The notes below the pieces were generated by a model. That model did not search any database and had not been told where the DNA came from. It saw nothing but the letters and a program-made list of their open reading frames with translations. DNA of 47,743 bases from Burkholderiales bacterium. GTDB lineage: Bacteria > Pseudomonadota > Gammaproteobacteria > Burkholderiales > Casimicrobiaceae. Both the position numbers and the translations under genes were made by a program. Position 1 is the first letter of the stretch, and every line of letters starts with the position of its first letter. This document shows positions 17,440 through 26,101 of the stretch, one piece after another. The stretch is taken from the NCBI GenBank assembly GCA_020853025.1, contig JADYZP010000018.1, positions 1 through 47,743 on the forward strand, read 5' to 3'.

Positions 17440-19157
17440 TCCCGCCCGCCGCGACCGCACGCCACGGCGCAGACGAGCGTCCGGCGCGCACCTCCGTCTG
17501 GCGCCGCCTGCCGCCGGTTCGCGTCATGATGTTCTTCGCGCTGGTGCTGGCCCTCTGGTTCGGTTTCATCGAGTTGCGCGGACTGTATTTTCCGGACGAG
17601 GGCCGCTACGCCGAGATCCCGCGCGAAATGCTCGCGACGGGGGACTGGATCACGCCTCGGCTCGACGGCTTCCCGTATTTCGAGAAGCCGCCGTTCCAGT
17701 ACTGGATGACCGCAGCCGTCTTCTCGCTGTTCGGAGACGACGAGTGGACCGCGCGGCTCGCCCCCGCCATCGCAGGTTTTCTCGCCGTTCTCGGCGTGGG
17801 ATTCACCGCAGGTCGTCTTTATTCACGCCGCGCCGGCTGGATGGCCGGTGCGGTGCTCGCCGCAAGCAGCGGATATTTCCTCGCCAACCAGTTCGTGACG
17901 CTCGACGTGACGCTCACGGCGCTGCTGACCGGTGCACTGTGCGCGTTCCTGCTCGCGCAGCGCGACGACGCTTCTCCGGTGCTCCTCCGGCGCTGGATGT
18001 ACGCGGCGTGGCTGCTGTGCGGCCTCGCCTTTCTCGCCAAGGGTGCGATCGCGGTCGTCTTGCCGGGACTCGCGATCCTCGCCTACGTCGCCACGACGCG
18101 CGATTGGCGGCTTCTAACCCGATTGCACGCCGGTTCCGGGGTCGGGCTCTTCGCCCTCGTCGTCGTCCCCTGGCTCGTGGCCGTGGAGACCCGCAATCCC
18201 GGCTTCCTCCACTTCTTCTTCGTCACCGAGCACTGGGAGCGCTTCCTGCGACCGTCGCATCGGCGCACCGGACCATGGTGGTACTTCGTGCCCATCGGCA
18301 TCGCCTTCACGATGCCGTGGCTGCCAGCGATGGTGGATGCGGGCATGCGGCGCGGCGTCCGCGCGCCGAAGCGGACCACGCGCTTCGTGCCGCAGATGTT
18401 CGCCGCATGCTGGGCGGGCGCCGTCGTGATCTTCTTCAGCCTCTCGTCATCCAAGCTTCCGCCGTACATCCTGCCGGCGCTCGCCGGTGTCGTGCTCGCC
18501 GTGGCGCCAGGACTGGCGCGCACGTGGCAGCGAACCGTGCGCATCACCGGATGGACACTCGTCGCGAGCGGCATGGTTGGCGCAGCGCTCGCCTTCCCCG
18601 CTGCCCGCCTGATCAGGATCGAGTCGCTGCGCGAGGCCTACGCGGCGCATGCGCATTGGGTCGTCTCGGGCATGGCGGTGCTGGCCGGCGCGGGAATCTG
18701 CGCCGTCCTCCTCGCGCGACGACGCCGGATCGCCGCGCTCGCGTGTATCGTCGCCGGCGGCATGCTGGGGTGCCAGCTCGCCGCCGTGACGGCGCACCGG
18801 ATCGATGCCTATTTCTCCGCCGAATGGTTGATCGAAGAGATCTCCGGCGGAGAAGCGCGCCGGCCGTTCCAGCCGGCGGTGCCGTTCTACAGCGTGGAGC
18901 TTCTCGATCAGTCGGTGCCGTTCTACCTCGGTCGCACGGTCATTCTGGTGAAGGAGCAGGGAGAGCTCGCGTGGGGTATCGCAAGGTCGCCGGGCAACTA
19001 CGTGCCCGATCTGGAGACGTTCGCCGTCCGCTGGCGCGCCGAGAACGATGCGTACGCGATCATGCTCCTGCCGACCTACGCCGGGCTCGCCGCCCAGGGG
19101 CTGCCGATGCACGTTCTCGCCCAGGACGGGCGCCGCATCGTGGTCACTCGACGCTGA
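17436..19157 (+). CDS. ArnT-like lipid-linked sugar glycosyltransferase
   Basis: This 573-residue inner-membrane protein has about 12 helices and the GT83 (ArnT/PMT-like) signature FPDEGRYAEIPREMLATGDW (52-71), whose Asp-Glu is catalytic in the family. EKPPFQYW follows and a periplasmic C-terminal domain begins near residue 445. ArnT enzymes transfer a sugar such as 4-amino-arabinose from undecaprenyl phosphate to lipid A. The donor and acceptor here are unknown, since no arn synthesis genes lie nearby. The start at 17436 overlaps the transporter stop. A long antisense frame is a shadow. It converges with the HerA-like gene 39 bp on. Confidence 0.9.
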   Translation: MIPPAATARHGADERPARTSVWRRLPPVRVMMFFALVLALWFGFIELRGLYFPDEGRYAEIPREMLATGDWITPRLDGFPYFEKPPFQYWMTAAVFSLFGDDEWTARLAPAIAGFLAVLGVGFTAGRLYSRRAGWMAGAVLAASSGYFLANQFVTLDVTLTALLTGALCAFLLAQRDDASPVLLRRWMYAAWLLCGLAFLAKGAIAVVLPGLAILAYVATTRDWRLLTRLHAGSGVGLFALVVVPWLVAVETRNPGFLHFFFVTEHWERFLRPSHRRTGPWWYFVPIGIAFTMPWLPAMVDAGMRRGVRAPKRTTRFVPQMFAACWAGAVVIFFSLSSSKLPPYILPALAGVVLAVAPGLARTWQRTVRITGWTLVASGMVGAALAFPAARLIRIESLREAYAAHAHWVVSGMAVLAGAGICAVLLARRRRIAALACIVAGGMLGCQLAAVTAHRIDAYFSAEWLIEEISGGEARRPFQPAVPFYSVELLDQSVPFYLGRTVILVKEQGELAWGIARSPGNYVPDLETFAVRWRAENDAYAIMLLPTYAGLAAQGLPMHVLAQDGRRIVVTRR

Positions 19158-19196
19158 CCGCGCAAGTGCTGCGCGGCAACGCGCAAAGCGCGGTCG

Positions 19197-20702
19197 TCAG
19201 CGCTTGCGGCCACCCATCAGCGAGCCCAGCACGCCGCGCACGAGTTCGCGCGTGACCGCCGAACTCGCCGTGCGTCCTGCCGTCTTCGCCATCGCGTCGA
19301 GCAGACCCTCGCGCCGGCCGCCGCGGGGTCCGGTCGAGCCGAAGATCATGTCTTTTAATCCGTCCATCATGCCGCCGCCTGCACCGGCCGTCCCGGCCGA
19401 TGCGGCGTCGGCTGAGGGCGCCTGCTCCGCAGCGCGTTGGCGCAGCTTCTCGAACGCCGATTCGCGGTCGACCGCCTTGTCGTAGACGCCGGCAACGGGC
19501 GACGCGGCGATCACGGCCCGGCGTTCGTCGGCCGTGGCCGGTCCGATGCGGCTCGCCGGCGGCAGCACATAGACACGTTCGACCACCGTGGGCCGACCCT
19601 TCGCGTCGAGGAACGAGACCAGCGCTTCGCCGACGCCAAGTTCGGTGATCGCTGTTTCGGTCTTGAACTTCGGATTCGCGCGCATGGTTTCCGCGGCCGA
19701 CCTGACGGCCTTCTGGTCGCGCGGCGTGAAGGCGCGCAGCGCGTGCTGGACGCGGTTGCCGAGTTGCCCGAGCACGGTGTCCGGCACGTCGAGCGGGTTC
19801 TGGGTGACGAAGAAGACGCCGACGCCCTTCGAGCGGATCAGCCGCACGACCTGCTCGATCTTTTCGAGCAATGCCTTTGGCGCATCGGTGAACAGCAGGT
19901 GCGCCTCGTCGAAGAAGAACACGAGCTTGGGCTTGTCGCGGTCGCCGACTTCGGGCAACCGCTCGTAGAGCTCGGACAGCAGCCAGAGCAGCAGCGTCGA
20001 ATACACCTTCGGCGACTGCATCAGCCGGTCGGCGGCGAGGATGTTGACCACACCCCTGCCATCTACCGTCTGCAATAGATCGTCGACGTTGAGCATCGGC
20101 TCGCCGAGAAACTTGTCGGCACCCTGCTGCTCGAGCGAAAGCAGTCCGCGCTGGATGGCGCCGATCGACGCCGCGGACACGTTGCCGTAGCTGGTCTGGA
20201 ATGGCTGGCTGTTGTCTCCGACATACTGGAGCAGCGAGCGCAGGTCCTTCAGGTCGAGCAGCAGAAGGCCGTTGTCGTCGGCGATCTTGAACGCCAGCGT
20301 CAGCACGCCTTCCTGCGTATCGTTGAGATTCAGAATGCGTCCGAGCAGTAGCGGTCCCATGTCGGAGACGGTCGCGCGCAGCGGATGGCCCTGCTCGCCG
20401 TACATGTCCCAGAAGACGGTCGGGAAGCCGGTGAAGTCGGGCGCTTTCGCGCCGATCAGCTGCATTCGTTCGTCGAACTTGGGCGACGAGCGGCCCGGCT
20501 GGCTCAATCCCGAGACGTCGCCCTTGACGTCAGACACGAACACCGGGACGCCCAGCGCCGACAGGCGCTCGGCGATGACCTGCAGCGTCACCGTCTTGCC
20601 GGTGCCGGTGGCTCCGGTGACGAGTCCGTGGCGGTTCGACAGCGCGGGCAGCAGAAAGCACTCGATGTCGCCGTGGCGGGCGATCAGCATGGGATCGGGC
20701 AT
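19197..20702 (-). CDS. HerA-like ATPase, DUF853 (YjgR) family
   Basis: This 501-residue protein matches the DUF853 family of HerA/FtsK-type ATPases (E. coli YjgR). Walker A is GATGTGKT (30-37), the Walker B region is [12 protein letters not shown] (around 257-268), a sensor-like [12 protein letters not shown] follows, and there is an Arg finger candidate in [13 protein letters not shown]. The C-terminus is a low-complexity Gly/Ala hinge and a helical tail. The biological role is not established; related HerA proteins translocate DNA. The ATG start lies at the edge of the [13 protein letters not shown]-terminus. It is a single gene; the region upstream holds a transposase scrap. Confidence 0.92.
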   Translation of the reverse strand: MPDPMLIARHGDIECFLLPALSNRHGLVTGATGTGKTVTLQVIAERLSALGVPVFVSDVKGDVSGLSQPGRSSPKFDERMQLIGAKAPDFTGFPTVFWDMYGEQGHPLRATVSDMGPLLLGRILNLNDTQEGVLTLAFKIADDNGLLLLDLKDLRSLLQYVGDNSQPFQTSYGNVSAASIGAIQRGLLSLEQQGADKFLGEPMLNVDDLLQTVDGRGVVNILAADRLMQSPKVYSTLLLWLLSELYERLPEVGDRDKPKLVFFFDEAHLLFTDAPKALLEKIEQVVRLIRSKGVGVFFVTQNPLDVPDTVLGQLGNRVQHALRAFTPRDQKAVRSAAETMRANPKFKTETAITELGVGEALVSFLDAKGRPTVVERVYVLPPASRIGPATADERRAVIAASPVAGVYDKAVDRESAFEKLRQRAAEQAPSADAASAGTAGAGGGMMDGLKDMIFGSTGPRGGRREGLLDAMAKTAGRTASSAVTRELVRGVLGSLMGGRKR

Positions 20703-20778
20703 GACGGTTCCTGGTCGTGGGGCAATCGGGATGCCGGAAAGTGTAGCCTGCCGGCGCCCTGCGCGGCGGCCCGGGTCA

Positions 20779-20893
20779 TCCGGGGCCGGCGCCTTCTACG
20801 TGATGGATCGCGGCTACATCGACTTCGTGCGACTCAATCGATTCCATCAGGTCGGCAGCTTCTTCGTTACGCGGGCGAAGAAGAACATGGCGG
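20779..20893 (+). pseudogene. IS4-type transposase fragment
   Basis: In the gap between two minus-strand genes the plus strand spells [20 protein letters not shown] and then FHQVGSFFVTRAKKNM. This is the part of an IS4-family DDE transposase around the second catalytic Asp (MDRGYxDF). About 38 codons survive; no start, no other catalytic residues and no inverted repeats are visible. It is a footprint of a former insertion next to the COG4705 locus, which itself has lost a gene. Confidence 0.7.
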
Positions 20894-20932
20894 GGTTTGA
20901 GGCAGTTGGTCAGCCTTCGGCCGCAAAAACAT

Positions 20933-21724
20933 TCACGCCGTCTCGTCGTCAGCGGGAGCCGCGCGCTGTGGAATGAAATAGATACAGGCGGCGATGAAGA
21001 CGAGCAGGACCAGCGAGGCATAAAGCCGGCTCAGGTGAAGGCCTCCGGCGGATACCGGCTTGTCGAGCAGATCGCCCAAAGTGGCGCCGAGCGGCCGCGT
21101 GAGAATGAAAGCCAGCCAAAAGAGCAGGGTGTGCGAAACGCGGGTCCAGAAGTACAGGGCCGCTACGACAATCAGACCCGCTCCGAAGACCAAGGCACCG
21201 ACCTCGTAACCAAGACCGAGGCCACCTCGATCGGAGCCCGCCGCCCAATCGCCCAGCGCAGTGCCGAGCGTCTGCGAGAAGAGGATCGTCACCCAGTAGA
21301 ACCACTCGACCTTCGGCCGGGTGATGCTGTGCACGGAGACCGTGCCCTCGCTCCAATGCCAGATCGCGAGGCTCGCTGCGAGCAACGTGGAGACCATGGC
21401 AACGCCGCCGAGGTAGCCGAGGCCGACCGATCGGTCGGCGAAGTCGGCCAGCGTCGTGCCCAGCGTGGTCGTGGCCACGATCGTCGCCCAATAGAGGACC
21501 GGCCGAAAATGCTCGGCCTTCACTTGACCCCACACCAAAGCGATGAAGATCACGGCGAAGATCGCTGAGCCGATGAGATAGCCGAGATTGAGCGACATGG
21601 AAACCCAGTCGCCGCCCGTCTCGCCGAGCGTTGTGGCGGCGATCTTGATGACCCAGAACCCGAAGGTGACTTCCGGAACCTTGCTCAAGGTTCGCTTGGC
21701 CAGGCTGCTGTGCTTGTTATTCAT
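20933..21724 (-). CDS. COG4705 family membrane protein
   Basis: The 263-residue protein has about eight membrane helices built as an internal repeat. The motif T/P-LG-x-T-xx-D occurs four times: TLGETGGD (32-39), TLGTTLAD (87-94), TLGTALGD (152-159) and PLGATLGD (211-218). Each is followed by a short loop and a GLGYxxG turn. The regular spacing suggests four similar two-helix units with conserved acidic residues, as in a transporter. The family is described only as an inner-membrane protein of unknown function. The start ATG 21724 overlaps the stop of a fragment of a second family member upstream. Confidence 0.85.
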   Translation of the reverse strand: MNNKHSSLAKRTLSKVPEVTFGFWVIKIAATTLGETGGDWVSMSLNLGYLIGSAIFAVIFIALVWGQVKAEHFRPVLYWATIVATTTLGTTLADFADRSVGLGYLGGVAMVSTLLAASLAIWHWSEGTVSVHSITRPKVEWFYWVTILFSQTLGTALGDWAAGSDRGGLGLGYEVGALVFGAGLIVVAALYFWTRVSHTLLFWLAFILTRPLGATLGDLLDKPVSAGGLHLSRLYASLVLLVFIAACIYFIPQRAAPADDETA

Positions 21725-21840
21725 GTGCCGAGGGGGGAGCCAGGATGTACGCGAGCCAGAACGCGACCACGGCGTTGAGGCTGAACTTGTAATACAGAAG
21801 CGTCACCAGCGCAATGGAACCGGCAAACAGCCAATTCCAA
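21717..21840 (-). pseudogene. Fragment of a second COG4705 gene
   Basis: Immediately upstream of the intact gene, the minus strand encodes SIALVTLLYYKFSLNAVVAF then WLAYILAPP and a stop. This is the penultimate segment of COG4705 proteins (compare LLFWLAFILTRPLG in the neighbour). It breaks off where RPLGAS should follow, and an in-frame TAG at 21870-21872 closes the upstream side without any ATG start. Many genomes carry this family as tandem pairs, so this is probably the relic of the lost partner. Its stop overlaps the start of the intact gene. Confidence 0.5.
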
Positions 21841-22015
21841 CTGCGTGGCCTGTTCTGGTTCCTGCTCGACTACCTGCTGATCGACGCACGCGGCTGCCCG
21901 TTTTGAGGTCTGGTCGCCGGGCACGATAATTCCATTCGCGCGCAGGAACGCACGGTGCCAGCCGACCCGGCGCGTGTGATCTAATTGCATGATCGACATG
22001 AGAGGGTAAACAACG

Positions 22016-23257
22016 ATGAATCCTGACTCCGGCCGGCGGCGCGCTGCGCGGCTGGCAGTTTCGCTCGCCGTGCTGTCCGGCGCGCTGGTGGCCGTGGGTA
22101 TGGCTGTGGACGTGGCAAGCGCGCAGCAGACCACGATCGAGCGCGGCGAGTATCTCGCGCGCGCCGGCGACTGCGTGTCGTGCCATACCGCAGGCGGCGG
22201 TGAGCCGTTCGCAGGCGGCCTGCGTATCGATACGCCGTTCGGCTACATGCTGGCGCCCAACATCACGCCGGATCCGGAAACGGGCATAGGGAACTGGTCG
22301 GGGGCTCACTTCTATCGCGCGCTGCACGACGGCGTGAACAAGCACGGCCAGGACATGTACCCGACGATGCCGTACGATTTCTACACCAAGGTCACGCGTG
22401 CCGACATCGATGCGCTCTATGCATACCTGCGTACGGTCAAGCCGGCCCGCAACGCGGTCGACGTCAACCACCTGGATTTTCCGTTCAGCCAACGCTGGAC
22501 GATGGGCGCGTGGCGGGAGCTCTATTTCACCGAGGGCACCTACCGGCCCGATCCTTCGAAGTCGACCGCCTGGAATCGCGGCGGCTATCTGGTCGAAGGG
22601 CTCGGCCACTGCAGCGACTGCCATTCGCCGCGCAACCTGCTGGGCGCCATCGAAAAGCGCAAGGATTTCAGCGGTGCCGTCATCGACGGCTGGTTCGCGC
22701 TCGACCTGACGTCCGATATCGTCACCGGCCTGGGGTCCTGGAGCGACGGCGAGATCGCGACCTACCTCAAGACCGGCGTGGCGAAGGACAAGACGACGAC
22801 GTTGGGCCCGATGGCCGAGGTGATCCGCAACAGCACCAGTCACCTCACCGACGCCGACCGGCTGGCGATGGCCGAGTACCTGAAAGCGCTCCCGCCGGAT
22901 TCCCGGCTGCGGACGGGCCGCGTCGCGCCGGATCCGACGAAGCAGCGCGGTGCGCAGCTCTACATCGACAACTGCAGCGGTTGCCACCAGGCGCTGGGGC
23001 GCGGCATTCCGGGGGTGTTCCCGCCGCTCGCCGGCAACCCGGTGGTGCGGGCGGCCGACCCCAACGATATCCTGAAGGTGGTCGATCGCGGCATTTCGCC
23101 CCGCGCCGGATTCGTCGCGATGCCGGCGTTCAACACCCAGCTCACCGACCAGCAGGTGGCCGACATCGCCAATTACGTGCGCACGAGCTGGGGCAACCAG
23201 GCGCCGCCCAACGCGACGTCGGCGATGGTGGCCAAGTTGCGCGCCACCCCCAGGTAA
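22016..23257 (+). CDS. Three-haem cytochrome c, alcohol dehydrogenase subunit type
   Basis: The 413-residue protein has a signal peptide ending near ASAQQ and three covalent haem sites: CVSCH (53-57), CSDCH (199-203) and CSGCH (320-324). Probable Met ligands lie in DMYPTMPY, LGPMAEVI and FVAMPAF. This layout matches the membrane-bound cytochrome subunit (AdhB type) of periplasmic flavin- or PQQ-dependent dehydrogenases, but no dehydrogenase subunit is adjacent, so its electron donor is unknown. The start has AGAGGG upstream. It is monocistronic; the SARP gene begins 243 bp later and nothing recognisable lies between. Confidence 0.9.
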   Translation: MNPDSGRRRAARLAVSLAVLSGALVAVGMAVDVASAQQTTIERGEYLARAGDCVSCHTAGGGEPFAGGLRIDTPFGYMLAPNITPDPETGIGNWSGAHFYRALHDGVNKHGQDMYPTMPYDFYTKVTRADIDALYAYLRTVKPARNAVDVNHLDFPFSQRWTMGAWRELYFTEGTYRPDPSKSTAWNRGGYLVEGLGHCSDCHSPRNLLGAIEKRKDFSGAVIDGWFALDLTSDIVTGLGSWSDGEIATYLKTGVAKDKTTTLGPMAEVIRNSTSHLTDADRLAMAEYLKALPPDSRLRTGRVAPDPTKQRGAQLYIDNCSGCHQALGRGIPGVFPPLAGNPVVRAADPNDILKVVDRGISPRAGFVAMPAFNTQLTDQQVADIANYVRTSWGNQAPPNATSAMVAKLRATPR

Positions 23258-23500
23258 TCGCATCCCGAAGCCCTCGTGACCATTGCCACCGGCGACGGCT
23301 GGGCGGCGACAATCATCCTGGCCGGTCGTGTTGCCTCACGGAGGAATGTTACCCGTTGGCGGCGAAGTTTTCTCGTTGCGATTTCATGAACCAGCCGGCA
23401 TCGCCGCCGGGTTGCGCAGTCGGGCGACAGATTTTCCTCCGCCCGCAGGGCCTTGTCCTATCATTGAGATTCTGATGTAACTGCAGAGTCTTCCGACCAC

Positions 23501-25414
23501 ATGCCGAATTTCCGTCTCACGCTGCTCGGAGGCTTTGGTCTCGAGGACGAGGACGGCCGAAGAATCGCCGTCGCATCCCGCAAGGCGCAGGGCATGCTCG
23601 CCGTTCTCGCCGCCAACAGTCCTGCCGCCGTCACGCGCGAGCGCATCGCGGCGATGTTCTGGGGCGATCTTGCGGAAGAACGCGCCCGGCACAGCCTGCG
23701 GCAGGTGCTCTCGGCGTTGCGGCGGGATGCCGCGATTGTCGAGGCAAGCGGCGAGACGCTGCGCCTGGATGCGCGCGCATGCACGGCCGATACGGTCGAA
23801 TTCACCACGCTCGCGGCGAGTACGGACCCGGGTGAGCTCGAGCGTGCGGTTGCGCTTTACGCCGGCGTCTATCTCGACGGCCTGTCGGCGAAGGAGGAAG
23901 CGTTCGAGGCGTGGCTCTTCGCCGAGCGCACGAGGATGTCGAGGGTGGCGGTGGAAGCCATGGCGCGGCTGGCGGCACTCCACGCGGAGCAGGCGGAGCA
24001 TGAGGCCGCGGTGCACCTCCTGCATCGGTTGCTCGCATGCGATCCCGCGAACGAAGGGGCTCACCGCGCAATGATGCGCTCGCTCGACGCTCTCGGTCGG
24101 CGCAGCGAAGCGCTGCACCAATATCATCTCTGCCGGGAACTCCTGCTGACGCAGCTTCGGGTCGAACCCGACTCGGCGACGCAGGCGCTTCACGACTCGA
24201 TCCGCAAGGCGGGCGTCGCGTTGCGCGGCAGCGAGGGACGCGGGCTGCCCGTCATCGCCATCCTGCCGTTTGCCAACTTCGCGCGCACGCCCGACCTCGA
24301 CGCGTTGGCCGCGTCCATCGGGGAGGACATCAGCGGGCAGCTCTCCCGCATACCCGGGGTCCGGGTCGTCGTGCAGCCCGCGGTCGTCGCGGCGATGCAG
24401 CCGAACCCGGACGATCTGACTCACCTCGCACGGGTGCTGGGCGCGAGTTACCTGATCACCGGCAGCCTGCGCCAGCCCGAACCCGGGTGTGTACGCGTCG
24501 CCATCCAGATCGTCGACGGGGAAAAGGCCCGGTACCTGTGGAGTCTGCAACAGGATCTGCCTTCGCGCGACGGCAATGCCGGTGTCGACGATTTTGTCGC
24601 CGGAACCACGGCCAGGATCGAGCAGCAGCTCGCTCTCGCCGAGGCCGGAGCGCCTGATGATCGTGACGATGGACAGGATGCCTGGCACAAGATGCACCAG
24701 GCCAGCAGTGCGTTGTACTCGGCCGGCTGGTCCGAGGCCGCCGTGGAGTCCGCCGTGCGCTTGTACCGGGAAGTCATCGCGCTCGACCCGCAGTTTGCTT
24801 TGGCGAGGGCGCAGAAGGCGATGGTCATGGCGTTCGCCCAGAAATGGGGTTTGCTTCACGGCGACGCGGCCAGGGAGGAGGCGCGCGCCGACGCCGAGAT
24901 GGCGCTCGAGCTGGAACCGACTCGATCCGAAGTGCTGGGGGTTGCGGGTTGCGCCATCGCCGAACTGGGCGATCCGGCCCGGGCCGAGCCGTTGCTGGAG
25001 CGTGCGATCGAGGACAATCCGAATAATGCGCAGGCCTGGGCCGCGCTCGGCGCCAACCGGTTGCTGCAGATGCAGTTCGAATCTGCGATCGAGGCGCTGC
25101 GCCGCGGTTTGCGCACCAGCCCGACCGACTACCGTCGTTCGGTCTGGCTCTCGGCACTGTCCAGCGGCCTGATCCGTCTGAACCGGCTCGACGAGGCGCT
25201 CGATGCGGCGCAGGGCGCCTGCCGGTCGGACGCGAAATTCTATCCGGCGCGGATTGTCCACGCCATGGTCCTGACGAAGCTCGGCAGGGATGCCGAGGCG
25301 GTCGGCGCGCTTGCCGAGGCCAGGCGCATCCGCCCGCAGCTGACCCAGGCCGAAGTGCGGCGCTTTGTCGGCCGCGCCCTCGACGGTATCGCCACGTCTT
25401 CCGGATTTCGGTAG
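23501..25414 (+). CDS. SARP/BTAD-type transcriptional regulator with TolB-like and TPR regions
   Basis: The 637-residue protein starts with a SARP-type winged-helix DNA-binding domain (FRLTLLGGFGLEDEDGR, then VTRERIAAMFWGD and RHSLRQVLSALRRD, residues 4-80). The bacterial transcriptional activation domain, a TPR-like fold, follows to about 235. Residues 248-355 resemble the TolB/FlgO-like domain of adenylate-cyclase-associated proteins (VIAILPFANFARTPDL, GASYLITGSLR). The rest (about 395-620) is a series of TPR helices. SARPs activate nearby genes by binding direct repeats spaced 11 bp apart. Just such repeats lie right after the gene, before the osmC unit. Confidence 0.87.
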   Translation: MPNFRLTLLGGFGLEDEDGRRIAVASRKAQGMLAVLAANSPAAVTRERIAAMFWGDLAEERARHSLRQVLSALRRDAAIVEASGETLRLDARACTADTVEFTTLAASTDPGELERAVALYAGVYLDGLSAKEEAFEAWLFAERTRMSRVAVEAMARLAALHAEQAEHEAAVHLLHRLLACDPANEGAHRAMMRSLDALGRRSEALHQYHLCRELLLTQLRVEPDSATQALHDSIRKAGVALRGSEGRGLPVIAILPFANFARTPDLDALAASIGEDISGQLSRIPGVRVVVQPAVVAAMQPNPDDLTHLARVLGASYLITGSLRQPEPGCVRVAIQIVDGEKARYLWSLQQDLPSRDGNAGVDDFVAGTTARIEQQLALAEAGAPDDRDDGQDAWHKMHQASSALYSAGWSEAAVESAVRLYREVIALDPQFALARAQKAMVMAFAQKWGLLHGDAAREEARADAEMALELEPTRSEVLGVAGCAIAELGDPARAEPLLERAIEDNPNNAQAWAALGANRLLQMQFESAIEALRRGLRTSPTDYRRSVWLSALSSGLIRLNRLDEALDAAQGACRSDAKFYPARIVHAMVLTKLGRDAEAVGALAEARRIRPQLTQAEVRRFVGRALDGIATSSGFR

Positions 25415-25424
25415 ATCGCGCCGC

Positions 25425-25480
25425 GATTGACGGTGGATTGACGGTGGATTGACGCAGTTCCGGACGGTCGATTGACGTCC
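25425..25480 (+). promoter_or_regulatory. 11-bp phased direct repeats, candidate SARP operator
   Basis: GATTGACGGTG occurs twice in tandem (25425, 25436), followed by GATTGACGCAG (25447) and, after a partly matching unit containing GACGGT (25463), GATTGACGTCC (25470). The shared GACGNN core starts at 25429, 25440, 25451, 25463 and 25474: spacings 11, 11, 12, 11, one helical turn each. They lie between the SARP gene and the osmC start. The last TTGACG could serve as a -35 element with a poor -10, as expected for an activator-dependent promoter. Binding is inferred. Confidence 0.6.
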
Positions 25481-25512
25481 GCGCCCGAAACTCCTGACGA
25501 GCCCAGGACCGG

Positions 25513-25532
25513 CACCGGATGCCACCGGATGC
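25513..25532 (+). repeat. Tandem 10-bp repeat
   Basis: CACCGGATGC is present twice head to tail, 48 bp before the osmC ATG. It lies in the likely 5' untranslated leader, between the phased repeats and the ribosome binding site. Function unknown; it may be polymerase slippage. Confidence 0.6.
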
Positions 25533-25579
25533 CAACTGAGGCTCACCGGTCAACCGATACCCCGTCAGGAGAAACACAC

Positions 25580-26101
25580 ATGGACCAGCAAGCAATGCAA
25601 TCCGCGCTGCGGCGCGCCGAGCACGTTTTTTCCAAGCGCCCCGACGTGGCGCAGGTGATCACGACGTCGACGGCGACCGTCCGCGACGGCATGCGCTGTG
25701 AATTCAGCGAGGACGATTGGACTTTCGTCGCCGATATGCCGGAGCCCATCGGCGGCACCGGCACAGCACCGACGCCGAGCACCTTTGCACGCGTCGCGCT
25801 TTGCAGCTGCCTGGCGATCGGCTATTCGATGCGCGCCGCCTACCTTGGCATCCCGATCCGTGGCGTCGAGGTCGAGCTGCGCGCGGAGTCCGACGTTCGC
25901 GGCCTGTTCTGCGGCCAGGCGGAGGTGCCGAACTACAGCGCTCTCGCCTACAGGGTCAGCTTCGACAGCGATGCGCCCGAGAGCGACCTGCAGCGCGTCC
26001 TCGACGAGGCCGACGAGCGCAGCCCGGACTTGCAGCTGTTCAGGACGCCGCAGAGCCTGAGCCGCGAGATGCGCGTCGTCCGGACCGCCGCGGCGGCGTG
26101 A
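25580..26101 (+). CDS. OsmC family protein
   Basis: The start ATG 25580 follows AGGAGA and gives 173 residues. The OsmC/Ohr fold is recognised by GGTGTAPTPSTFARVALCSC (58-77), with Cys75/Cys77 on the central helix (LCSCLAIGYSMRA), and by GIPIRGVEVELRAESDVRG. Ohr/OsmC proteins use two Cys to reduce organic hydroperoxides. Here the position of the first peroxidatic Cys is unclear (Cys40 is the only candidate before the helix), so the enzymatic role is uncertain. It opens the four-gene unit; its TGA shares a base with the next ATG. Confidence 0.88.
   Translation: MDQQAMQSALRRAEHVFSKRPDVAQVITTSTATVRDGMRCEFSEDDWTFVADMPEPIGGTGTAPTPSTFARVALCSCLAIGYSMRAAYLGIPIRGVEVELRAESDVRGLFCGQAEVPNYSALAYRVSFDSDAPESDLQRVLDEADERSPDLQLFRTPQSLSREMRVVRTAAAA

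Noticed and set aside
21820..21907. Plus-strand ORF of about 30 codons ending LLIDARGCPF before the cytochrome c gene
   Set aside because: No ribosome binding site. It overlaps the COG4705 fragment on the other strand, which has a family match.
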